This document shows positions 17,021-23,678 of a stretch of DNA of 61,413 nucleotides, piece by piece; within the stretch, counting starts at the first letter, position 1, and each line of letters opens with the position of its first letter. Source of the stretch: Oscillospiraceae bacterium. GTDB taxonomy: Bacteria; Bacillota; Clostridia; Oscillospirales; Oscillospiraceae. The notes under the pieces were generated by a model. The model did no database searches and had not been told where the DNA came from. It saw only the letters and a list, made by a program, of their open reading frames with translations. Position numbers and translations under genes: made by a program. Where the stretch lies: NCBI GenBank assembly GCA_016293865.1, contig JAEDDG010000009.1, positions 1 to 61,413 of the forward strand, written 5' to 3'.

Positions 17021-17608
17021 ATGACTTACAGTTTTTTCGCATTCATTTCCAGAATGAAATACATCCGCCGCTGGGCGCTCATGCGCAACAGCAGCCCTGA
17101 AAATGTGCAGGAGCACTCGCACATGACCGCCGTCCTGGCCCATGCGCTGGCAGTCATCCGCCGGGACGTGTTCGGCGGGCAGGCCGATCCGGGCCGGGCC
17201 GCCGCCGCCGCGCTGTTTCACGATGCGACCGAAATCATCACCGGCGACATGCCCACGCCGGTCAAGTACCACAATCCCGAGATCAAAACCGCCTACCGGC
17301 AGGTGGAGGGGCTTGCCCGGCACAAACTGATCTCCACCCTGCCTGCCGCGCTGCGTCCGGAATACCAGCGCGTGTTCAGCGACGCCGACGGCGGCCTGCG
17401 CGACCTGGTCAAGGCCGCGGACACGCTTTCCGCCTACATCAAGTGCCAGGAAGAGCTGAAGGCCGGCAACAGTGAATTCCGCCAGGCCTGCCGCCAGACC
17501 CGTGAAAAGCTGGCCGCCATGCAGCTTCCGGAGGTTGATTATTTCCTGGAGCACTTCTCCGGCGCCTTTGAACTGACGCTGGACGAGCTGAACTTTTCCA
17601 TTGACTGA
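17021..17608 (+). CDS. YfbR-like 5'-nucleotidase (HD domain)
   Basis: A protein of about 195 residues resembling YfbR, a metal-dependent HD-domain deoxyribonucleoside 5'-monophosphatase. The start F-F-A-F-I-S-R-M-K-Y-I-R-R-W-A-L-M-R-N, the metal ligands E-H-S-H and L-F-H-D-A-T-E, and the signature T-G-D-M-P-T-P-V-K-Y all match YfbR. The ATG at 17021 has AGGATGGG just upstream; two in-frame starts lie within 21 bases before it. It diverges from dCMP deaminase, another deoxynucleotide enzyme, so the two may both act on dNMP pools. Confidence 0.9.
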   Translation: MTYSFFAFISRMKYIRRWALMRNSSPENVQEHSHMTAVLAHALAVIRRDVFGGQADPGRAAAAALFHDATEIITGDMPTPVKYHNPEIKTAYRQVEGLARHKLISTLPAALRPEYQRVFSDADGGLRDLVKAADTLSAYIKCQEELKAGNSEFRQACRQTREKLAAMQLPEVDYFLEHFSGAFELTLDELNFSID

Positions 17609-17650
17609 TTCTGCTGCCGCTGCCGGATACATTTTCCATCAGTCCCGCTG

Positions 17651-17679
17651 TTGACAAATGGTGCCGCACGGTGTAGAAT
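17651..17679 (+). promoter_or_regulatory. Promoter of the TPP riboswitch / thiT transcript
   Basis: TTGACA (17651-17656), 17 bases, TAGAAT (17674-17679). The expected transcript would start at the 5' edge of the TPP aptamer. Confidence 0.85.
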
Positions 17680-17690
17680 GACCGCGAATA

Positions 17691-17782
17691 AAGGGGTGCT
17701 GGGTTTCTCCCGGCTGAGATGGCGTGAATTGAAGCGCCGGGCCCGTCGAACCTGATCCGGGTAATGCCGGCGGAGGAAAAAT
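17691..17782 (+). ncRNA. TPP riboswitch aptamer (THI element)
   Basis: The conserved THI-box segments are present in order: GGGGTGCT at the 5' stem, CTGAGAT in the pyrimidine-sensing arm, and ACCTGATCCGGGTAATGCC with GGAGG in the pyrophosphate arm. It binds thiamine pyrophosphate. It is followed by a terminator and then the thiamine transporter and kinase genes, so excess TPP should stop transcription. Confidence 0.96.
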
Positions 17783-17800
17783 AACGCACCTTCTGCGTCT

Positions 17801-17841
17801 TGCCGCGCTGCCGGAAATTTCCTGCAGGGCGGTATTTTTTT
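17801..17841 (+). terminator. Riboswitch expression-platform terminator
   Basis: An imperfect ~15-bp GC-rich hairpin followed by seven T residues, directly between the TPP aptamer and the thiT start. It is the expected OFF structure. Confidence 0.8.
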
Positions 17842-17879
17842 GTTCAGGTTCCGCACAAAATAAAACTGGAGGAATTGTC

Positions 17880-18446
17880 ATGCAAAAAACATCCCGCACA
17901 CGTCTTCTGGCCGAGAGCGCAGTCATGATCGCGCTGGCCCTGGTCCTGAATTTCATCAAGTTCTCAAAGCTGCCCTACGGCGGCGAAACCACGCTGGCCA
18001 GCATGCTGCCCATCCTGCTGATCTGCATCAAGAACGGCCCGCGCTGGGGCTTTCTGACCGCCTTTGTCTACTCCCTGATTCAGCTTTTCATGTCTTTGGG
18101 CGAGGTGGCCGCATGGGGTCTGACGCCCACGGTCTTCATCATCTGCATTCTGTTTGACTACATCGTCGCCTACTCCATCCTGGGCGTGGCCAGTTTCTTC
18201 GGCCGCGGCAGCCGGGCAAAGGCCATCTGCGGCGTGGCGCTGGCCATCTTCCTGCGCTTTGTGTGCCACTTCATCACCGGCATCACCATCTGGGCCAACT
18301 GGGTGGACGGCTTCAAGGCGGTTATGCTCTACTCCCTGACCTACAACGGCTCCTACATGCTGCCTGAGCTGATTCTGTCTCTGGTGATCATGATCCTTCT
18401 GGTTCAGGTCCCGCAGATCCGCAAGATCCTCGGCATCCAGAAATGA
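17880..18446 (+). CDS. thiT: ECF transporter S component, thiamine (ThiT)
   Basis: A 188-residue membrane protein with about six helices, the thiamine-binding S component of an energy-coupling-factor transporter. The N-terminal helix with A-E-S-A-V-M-I-A-L-A, the G-G-E-T-T-L-A-S-M-L-P segment, and the C-terminal substrate region with Y-N-G-S-Y-M-L-P-E match ThiT. TPP riboswitch control supports the substrate. The shared EcfA/A'/T module is not in this window. GGAGG lies 6 bases before the ATG. Confidence 0.95.
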   Translation: MQKTSRTRLLAESAVMIALALVLNFIKFSKLPYGGETTLASMLPILLICIKNGPRWGFLTAFVYSLIQLFMSLGEVAAWGLTPTVFIICILFDYIVAYSILGVASFFGRGSRAKAICGVALAIFLRFVCHFITGITIWANWVDGFKAVMLYSLTYNGSYMLPELILSLVIMILLVQVPQIRKILGIQK

Positions 18447-19060
18447 ACGCTGTCTGCCGGATCGTCTGCGCCGGCGATTTTGACGCCGGCCTGCTGCCCG
18501 CGTCCCAGCCGGGAGATCTCCTGATTGCGGCGGACGCCGGTTTGCTGCACCTGCAGCGGGCCGGGCGCGCGCCCGATCTGTGCGTGGGCGACTTTGACTC
18601 GCTGGGCAGCATCCCGGACGGCTGTCCGGTCATCCGTCTGCCGGTGATGAAAGACGAGACGGACATGGCCGCCGCCGGGCGCATTGCGCTGGAGCGCGGA
18701 TACCGGACGCTGGAATTCCACGGCGTTCTGGGCGGCGCGCGTTTTTCTCACTCGCTGGCGGCCGTCCAGAATCTGGCCTGGCTGAAAAAGCAGGGCGCAG
18801 ACTGCCGCATTGTCGACCGGCGCTGCACCGTCACCGCGCTGTGCGGGCAGACGCTGTCCTTCCCCGCCGGCGAAACCGGAAGTCTCTCCGTTTTCGCGCT
18901 GACGGACTCCGCTGTGGTCACGCTCCGGGGCGTTCTCTACCCGCTGGAGCATTACGCGCTCTCCGGTACTTTCCCGCTGGGCGTCAGCAACAGCTTCACG
19001 GGCGCACCGGCCGAGATCATCTGCGAAAGCGGCATCGCTGCCGCTGTTTGCGAGCCGTAG
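18443..19060 (+). CDS. thiN: Thiamine diphosphokinase
   Basis: A 205-residue thiamine pyrophosphokinase, converting thiamine plus ATP to TPP. It shows A-D-A-G near residue 30, then D-L-C-V-G-D-F-D-S, then K-D-E-T-D-M, all characteristic of the catalytic domain, and a C-terminal beta domain with G-V-S-N-S-F-T-G. It overlaps thiT by four bases (ATGA), so uptake and activation are coupled under the same riboswitch. Confidence 0.95.
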   Translation: MNAVCRIVCAGDFDAGLLPASQPGDLLIAADAGLLHLQRAGRAPDLCVGDFDSLGSIPDGCPVIRLPVMKDETDMAAAGRIALERGYRTLEFHGVLGGARFSHSLAAVQNLAWLKKQGADCRIVDRRCTVTALCGQTLSFPAGETGSLSVFALTDSAVVTLRGVLYPLEHYALSGTFPLGVSNSFTGAPAEIICESGIAAAVCEP

Positions 19061-19088
19061 ACCGCTTTCCGGCATTTTCAAAAAACTG

Positions 19089-19131
19089 AACGGGGCGCAT
19101 CTGACATGTCTTATGTCAGATGCGCCCCGTT
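19089..19131. terminator. Strong hairpin after thiN (bidirectional)
   Basis: A perfect 19-bp stem (19089-19107 with 19113-19131) with a GTCTT loop, placed between convergent thiN and the AEC gene. T-runs are short on both sides, but the stem is the longest perfect one in the window. Confidence 0.8.
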
Positions 19132-19189
19132 TGATTCAGTCTTCATGCGCCGGCCTGCGTTTGATTTTCCAGGTCCTGTCCGTGCTGCC

Positions 19190-20128
19190 TCAGAACATGC
19201 CCAGATTCCTGAACAGCACAATCCACAGGAAGATGGTCGCCACCGACAGGGCGGACGTCAGCACCACGCTGCCGGCGGCCAGATCCGCGTCGGAGTCCAT
19301 CTGCTGGGCCATGGTAAACGACGACACCGCGCAGGGTGCGGCAAAAGCAACCAGAAGAATCACAAACGCGTCGCCTCTGAACCCCAGCAAGGCAGCGGCC
19401 GTCATGGCCAGCGCCGGCACAACCACAAGCCGGCCCGCCGTACAGATCACGGTGTTCCGCCCGCATTTTTTCAGCGCGGCAAAGTTGAACGTGGCGCCCA
19501 GAATGATCAGCGCAACGGGCGTGGAGGCGCCGGACAGATCCGCCGCCACATCCAGCAGAACATCGGGATAATCAATCTTCAAAAGAAGCGACAGGACGCC
19601 CGCCAGTGCGCCCAGAATCAGCGGGTTGCGCACCACCTGCAGAAGGATCCGGCCGGGCCGGACTTTGCCCCCGCGGAAAACCTCCAGCGTGATCACCGCA
19701 AGCACGTTGTAAAGTGGGACGATCACCGCAGAGATCACCGCCGCCGCCCCCAGTCCCCCGGAGCCGCAGATATTCTCCACCAGCGGCAGCCCCAGAAGAA
19801 CGTAGTTGCTGCGGTACAGGGCCTGAATCATGGCGCCGCGGCTGCGGCTGCTCTTTTCAATCCGGCAGACCACCAGAACGGCCAGCGCATATTCGGTCAG
19901 AACGCCGCACACGGCAAATGCAATCAGCCGGGCGTCCAGATTTGCGGACAGATCAGATGTATAGATGTTATAAAACATCAGAAAAGGAAAGAACACCTTG
20001 AAAACGAAACCGTTGACCCGGATCAGTTCCGTCTCGGTCAGCATTTTTCTGTATCGGACAAAAACGCCCACCAGCAGCAGAAGAAAAATCGGCAGCACCG
20101 CCTTTGCCGCCACAAAAAAGCTGTCCAC
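19190..20128 (-). CDS. AEC family transporter (auxin efflux carrier-like)
   Basis: About 312 residues with roughly ten transmembrane helices, a Mem_trans/AEC permease. The N-terminus (V-L-P-I-F-L-L-L-L-V-G-V) and repeated helix pairs fit the family; bacterial members move dicarboxylates or other small anions, so the substrate is open. I chose a GTG start at 20128 because GGGAGG lies 7 bases upstream. The open frame continues upstream to 20608, but that extra part crosses a clear promoter and rpmH and is not expected to be translated. Confidence 0.88.
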   Translation of the reverse strand: MDSFFVAAKAVLPIFLLLLVGVFVRYRKMLTETELIRVNGFVFKVFFPFLMFYNIYTSDLSANLDARLIAFAVCGVLTEYALAVLVVCRIEKSSRSRGAMIQALYRSNYVLLGLPLVENICGSGGLGAAAVISAVIVPLYNVLAVITLEVFRGGKVRPGRILLQVVRNPLILGALAGVLSLLLKIDYPDVLLDVAADLSGASTPVALIILGATFNFAALKKCGRNTVICTAGRLVVVPALAMTAAALLGFRGDAFVILLVAFAAPCAVSSFTMAQQMDSDADLAAGSVVLTSALSVATIFLWIVLFRNLGMF

Positions 20129-20192
20129 AGCCTGTCCTCCCTTCATATCTGCGCCTTTGCGCCGGAGCGCCGGCGCTGCACATGCGCTTTGT

Positions 20193-20221
20193 ATTATAAT
20201 CTTTCTGCCTGTTTTATGCAA
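20193..20221 (-). promoter_or_regulatory. AEC gene promoter
   Basis: On the minus strand TTGCAT (20216-20221), 17 bases, TATAAT (20193-20198), 64 bases before the GTG start. Confidence 0.75.
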
Positions 20222-20332
20222 ATTTTTCCCGGCAGTCCTCCCCCGCGCCGGCCTCCTTGCCGGAAACAGCAAAAAAGTGTCTTTTTTGCCGCCGAATCTC
20301 GCCGTTTCAGCAGGAACTCTCGCGGAAAAGCA

Positions 20333-20361
20333 TTGACAATTCAGCATTTTCGTTGTATTAT
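20333..20361 (+). promoter_or_regulatory. rpmH operon promoter
   Basis: TTGACA (20333-20338), 17 bases, TATTAT (20356-20361), about 100 bases before rpmH. Confidence 0.85.
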
Positions 20362-20458
20362 GATCTTCCCGTGCCCGGATATCGGACGGGGAACCATTTT
20401 GTAATCTGCGCCGGCAGCGCCGGTGTTGAGAATCAGCATAACATAGGGAGGTGCCACA

Positions 20459-20593
20459 ATGCTTAGAACGTATCAGCCCAAGAAGCGTCAGCGCTCCAAA
20501 GTGCACGGCTTCAGAAAGAGAATGTCCACCGCGAACGGCCGCAAGGTCCTCGCACGCCGCCGCGCAAGAGGCAGAGCCAAGCTCAGCGCCTGA
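20459..20593 (+). CDS. rpmH: 50S ribosomal protein L34
   Basis: A 44-residue, very basic protein beginning M-L-R-T-Y-Q-P-K-K-R-Q-R and containing K-V-H-G-F-R-K-R-M-S-T-A-N-G-R-K-V-L, the L34 signature. GGGAGG lies 7 bases before the ATG. It opens the conserved rpmH-rnpA-yidD-yidC-jag cluster. Confidence 0.98.
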   Translation: MLRTYQPKKRQRSKVHGFRKRMSTANGRKVLARRRARGRAKLSA

Positions 20594-20628
20594 TGAAGGC
20601 GGAAACAACCTGCATGTTCTGATTTTTC

Positions 20629-20648
20629 AGGGCGGGGAGACCCGCCCT
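20629..20648 (+). other. Hairpin between rpmH and rnpA
   Basis: An 8-bp GC-rich stem (20629-20636 with 20641-20648) closed by a four-base GAGA loop. It lacks a downstream T-run, so it may be a partial attenuator or an RNA processing/stability element that sets rnpA levels below rpmH. Confidence 0.5.
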
Positions 20649-20676
20649 AAAGGTGTTTGCGGAGGCGTACGACAAG

Positions 20677-21024
20677 GTGAAGTTCACGGTATCCATTAAA
20701 AATAATTTTGAATTCCACCGTCTGTACTCAAAGGGGAAAAGTGCCGGCTCGGCCCTGATGGTCGTTTACTGCAGGAAAACAAAGCGCTGTGCCAACCGGC
20801 TGGGCATTACCGTCAGCAAAAAGCTGGGCAACGCCGTGATCCGGAACAAAATCCGCCGCCGCATCCGTGAAATTTACAGAACAAATGAAGACAAGCTGCT
20901 GTCCGGCTTTGATCTTGTGATTGTTGCGCGCAGGGGCAGCACACAGGCGGCCTACCGGGAACTGGAAGCGGATTTTCTCCGTCTGGCCGACCGGCTGGGA
21001 TTCCGGTCCGGTGAACTGCAATGA
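20677..21024 (+). CDS. rnpA: Ribonuclease P protein component
   Basis: About 115 residues, the protein cofactor of RNase P, which matures tRNA 5' ends. The RNR motif region K-L-G-N-A-V-I-R-N-K-I-R-R-R-I-R-E is intact, and the N-terminal I-K-N-N-F-E-F-H-R-L-Y-S-K-G matches the aromatic substrate-binding face. I chose GTG at 20677 with GGAGG 11 bases upstream; a GTG at 20653 is possible but adds residues not typical of the family. It overlaps yidD by four bases. Confidence 0.96.
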   Translation: MKFTVSIKNNFEFHRLYSKGKSAGSALMVVYCRKTKRCANRLGITVSKKLGNAVIRNKIRRRIREIYRTNEDKLLSGFDLVIVARRGSTQAAYRELEADFLRLADRLGFRSGELQ

Positions 21025-21239
21025 AGCGCCTGCTGATGGCGCTGGTCCGGTTTTACCGGCGGTTCATCTCACCTTATACACGCCCGTCCTGCCGTTTTAT
21101 TCCCACCTGCTCGCAATATGCGCTGGAAGCTCTGGAGAAATACGGCGCGCTGAAAGGCTCATGGCTGACCATCCGCCGACTGCTGCGCTGCCATCCTTTC
21201 TATCACGGCAGCAAAGGACCATACGACCCCGTACCTTAA
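21021..21239 (+). CDS. yidD: Membrane protein insertion efficiency factor YidD
   Basis: A 72-residue YidD. Family signature is R-F-Y-R-R-F-I-S-P, then C-R-F-I-P-T-C-S-Q-Y-A, with a C-terminal L-R-C-H-P-F. It assists membrane protein insertion, and its amphipathic helix binds the inner leaflet. The ATGA overlap with rnpA implies translational coupling, and yidC follows 24 bases on. Confidence 0.97.
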   Translation: MKRLLMALVRFYRRFISPYTRPSCRFIPTCSQYALEALEKYGALKGSWLTIRRLLRCHPFYHGSKGPYDPVP

Positions 21240-21263
21240 GAATGTACAGACAGGAGTGAATGC

Positions 21264-22607
21264 ATGCTCAACGCGATTGCCAAACCTTTCGGATGGCTGA
21301 TGCTCTGGCTCTACGAATTCATTGGTGATTACGGTCTGGCCGTTATCGCCTTCGCGCTGATTGTCAAGCTCATCCTCTGGCCGTTCATGGCCAAAAGCAA
21401 ACGCTCGACGCTCCGTTCCACCCGCCTTCAGCCCAAAATCAAGGAGCTGGAAAAGCGGCACGGTGCAAACAAGCAAAAGTACAATGAGGAACTTCAGAAA
21501 CTCTATCAGCAGGAGGGGATCAACCCCATGTCCGGCTGTCTCTGGTCTCTGATTCCCTTCCCGATCCTGATCGCCCTGTATCAGGCAATCCGTCAGCCCA
21601 TCACCATCATGATGGGTGTCTCTTCCGACCTTCTGGCCGAGGGCGGCGCACTGCTTGAGAAGCTGACGCAGCTCGGCTATGCGGTCGGCGGCAACACCGC
21701 TTATGCGGAAATCTCCCAGGCACAGTTCATCGCCGCCAACTGGGCGGAGCACTCCAAAGAGTTTCTTGCCATCTCTGACAAGCTGAAAAGCATCGACTTT
21801 TCTTTCTTCGGCTTCCTGGATCTGGGCGCGCAGCCCCAGTGGAATTTCCTGTGGACCACAGACTGGTCAAATCCCGCGGTCTGGGGTACGGGCCTCGGTC
21901 TGTTCATGATCCCGGTCATCGCCGCCGTGCTGACCTATGTGTCCGGAAAAATCACCACAAAAATGAATCCCCAGCCGGAGGGCGCCGGAAACAATATGCA
22001 GACCATGAACATCATCATGCCCATCATCACGCTGTGGTTTGCTTTTGTCATGCCCGCCGCCCTGGGTCTGTACTGGATTGCCAGCTCCGCCTTCAGCATC
22101 CTTCAGGATATCGTGATGACCAAGCGCATTATGAAAAAGCTGGCCATTGAAGATGCGGACCGCCTGGCGCACCAGCAGGAGCGCGAAGCAGAGCTTGAAG
22201 CCAAGCGCCGGGAATACGAACGGCTGAAGGCAGAAAACGCCACCACCGTCAACCCGAACACATCCAAGAAGAAACAGCAGATCAAAGCCCGCGAAGAACA
22301 GGCGCAGAAAGCCGCCGAATGGGAAAAGGCGCACAGCAGCCGGCCCGTGGTGGAAGAACCCAGCCGGGTGGACAACCGCCGCTATGCCCGCGGCCGCGCT
22401 TACGATCCCGACCGCTTCAGTTCCGGAGCTGCCGGACAGGCGGACGAATCCGCATCCCCTGACGACGAACAGCAGCTTCCTGTCCCGGCCGACGAGAGCC
22501 CGGACACCGTCGAAATTCCGGAAGACGTGCTGGACGGCGAAGTGCCGGAAGACGACGCGGATCTGTATGACGATGACGATGAACAGGATGATTCCGACAA
22601 CCTGTAA
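21264..22607 (+). CDS. yidC: Membrane protein insertase YidC/Oxa1 (long tailed form)
   Basis: A 447-residue YidC/SpoIIIJ-type insertase with about five helices. The core includes K-S-K-R-S-T-L-R-S-T-R-L-Q-P-K-I-K-E-L, G-I-N-P-M-S-G-C-L-W-S-L-I and, near the end of the core, G-L-Y-W-I-A-S-S-A-F-S-I. A loop of about 85 residues separates two helices. The tail after about residue 290 is unusual. First comes a charged coiled coil rich in E/K/R, then a basic K-K-K-Q-Q region, then a polyacidic end (D-D-A-D-L-Y-D-D-D-D-E). Gram-positive YidC proteins are often near 260-290 residues, so the tail is a marked extension. It is followed by jag. Confidence 0.95.
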   Translation: MLNAIAKPFGWLMLWLYEFIGDYGLAVIAFALIVKLILWPFMAKSKRSTLRSTRLQPKIKELEKRHGANKQKYNEELQKLYQQEGINPMSGCLWSLIPFPILIALYQAIRQPITIMMGVSSDLLAEGGALLEKLTQLGYAVGGNTAYAEISQAQFIAANWAEHSKEFLAISDKLKSIDFSFFGFLDLGAQPQWNFLWTTDWSNPAVWGTGLGLFMIPVIAAVLTYVSGKITTKMNPQPEGAGNNMQTMNIIMPIITLWFAFVMPAALGLYWIASSAFSILQDIVMTKRIMKKLAIEDADRLAHQQEREAELEAKRREYERLKAENATTVNPNTSKKKQQIKAREEQAQKAAEWEKAHSSRPVVEEPSRVDNRRYARGRAYDPDRFSSGAAGQADESASPDDEQQLPVPADESPDTVEIPEDVLDGEVPEDDADLYDDDDEQDDSDNL

Positions 22608-22638
22608 CCGCTGTCCGTTCTTTTGAGGAGAAAATAAA

Positions 22639-23487
22639 ATGACGAAATATATTGAAAAAACAGCAAAAACCGAGGACGAGGCCATTGCTCAGGCTTTGGC
22701 AGAGCTGGGTCTTGAGCGCGACGAGGTTTCTGTTGAGATTATTGAGCGCGCAAAAAACGGCTTTTTCGGCATCGGCGCCAGCCCGGCTGTGGTCCGCGTC
22801 AGCTATGAAGTGCAGGAGTCCAAGGCAGATAAGGTCACGGCATTTCTGACCGGCCTGTTTGCGCGCATGGACGTATCTGCCGAACTGCACATTACCGAGC
22901 AGGAGGACGGCTCCATCGACGTGGAGCTTACGGGCGACAGCATCGGCGCCATCATCGGCCGCCGGGGCGAAATGCTGGATGCCATTCAGCATCTGACCAA
23001 TTATGCCGTCAACCACGGGGAGACCGGCCGCACCCGCATCACCATTGACGCGGAAAACTACCGCGCCAAGCGTGTGGAGGCCCTGGAGCGTCTTGCCCAG
23101 AAGGTGGCCGCCAAGGCCGTCAAATACCGCAGGAACGTCACCCTGGAGCCCATGAACGCCTATGAACGCCACATCATCCACGCAGCATTGCAGGATTATG
23201 CCGGCGTGACCACCTATTCCACAGGCAGCGAACCCAACCGCCGCATTGTTGTGGCCTATGAGCGTCCTGCCGGCCAGCGCGAGTTCAGCCGTGACCGGGA
23301 TTCCCGGGACCGGCGCGAACGCCGTGACCGCCGTGAGCGCCGCGACCGCGACCAGAGCGAGTCCCGGCCCGCAGCGCCCGCAGAACCTGTCGATCCCCGT
23401 GTTGAGGCGGAAAACGCCCGCATCCGGGAGCAGGTCCGCCAGCAGAACAGCGGCAGCAGCGGCTCTCCCACGCGGGAGTGGCTGTAA
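22639..23487 (+). CDS. jag: RNA-binding protein KhpB/Jag
   Basis: A 282-residue Jag protein. It has a Jag-N domain (about 1-50, with K-N-G-F-F-G-I-G), a KH domain (about 80-150, with I-I-G-R-R-G-E-M-L-D-A-I-Q) and an R3H domain (about 155-215, with N-A-Y-E-R-H-I-I-H-A-A-L). The last ~60 residues are an unusual tail of alternating R with D or E. KhpB pairs with KhpA in an RNA-binding complex that affects cell elongation and division in streptococci. It closes the rpmH cluster. Confidence 0.95.
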   Translation: MTKYIEKTAKTEDEAIAQALAELGLERDEVSVEIIERAKNGFFGIGASPAVVRVSYEVQESKADKVTAFLTGLFARMDVSAELHITEQEDGSIDVELTGDSIGAIIGRRGEMLDAIQHLTNYAVNHGETGRTRITIDAENYRAKRVEALERLAQKVAAKAVKYRRNVTLEPMNAYERHIIHAALQDYAGVTTYSTGSEPNRRIVVAYERPAGQREFSRDRDSRDRRERRDRRERRDRDQSESRPAAPAEPVDPRVEAENARIREQVRQQNSGSSGSPTREWL

Positions 23488-23526
23488 GGCGCCGGCAGAA
23501 ACATAAAGTCTTGAATCCGGCATTTG

Positions 23527-23560
23527 AAAAGCAGCATGGTTTGCGCCATGCTGCTTTTTA
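23527..23560 (+). terminator. Intrinsic terminator of the rpmH-jag operon
   Basis: A 13-bp stem (23527-23539 with 23546-23558) with a six-base loop and a T-run at the 3' side, 39 bases after the jag stop. Confidence 0.88.
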
Positions 23561-23634
23561 TCTGTCCGGCCGCGCGCCGCCGCAGGTTTCCGCCGGACGC
23601 CGGCGCAGAATGGGCCGCATATCCTTCCGCGGCT

Positions 23635-23668
23635 GAAAAAACAGCCGGGCAGAAAGCCGCCCGGCTGT
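23635..23668 (-). terminator. Intrinsic terminator of uvrA
   Basis: A 10-bp GC-rich stem (23641-23650 with 23659-23668), read on the minus strand and followed by T6, just beyond the uvrA stop. Confidence 0.85.
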
Positions 23669-23678
23669 CCTGAACCTT

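Larger units (their letters stand above)
20129..20458. other. Divergent intergenic region AEC / rpmH
   Basis: A 330-base gap with two promoters back to back (listed separately) and no credible gene. Despite lying upstream of rpmH, where dnaA and oriC sit in many Firmicutes, I see no dnaA and no cluster of DnaA boxes here. Confidence 0.6.

Noticed and set aside
23288..23370. R/D-repeat tail of Jag as a sequencing artefact or tandem repeat error
   Set aside because: The repeat is imperfect at the DNA level, stays in frame, and is followed by a normal end and terminator.
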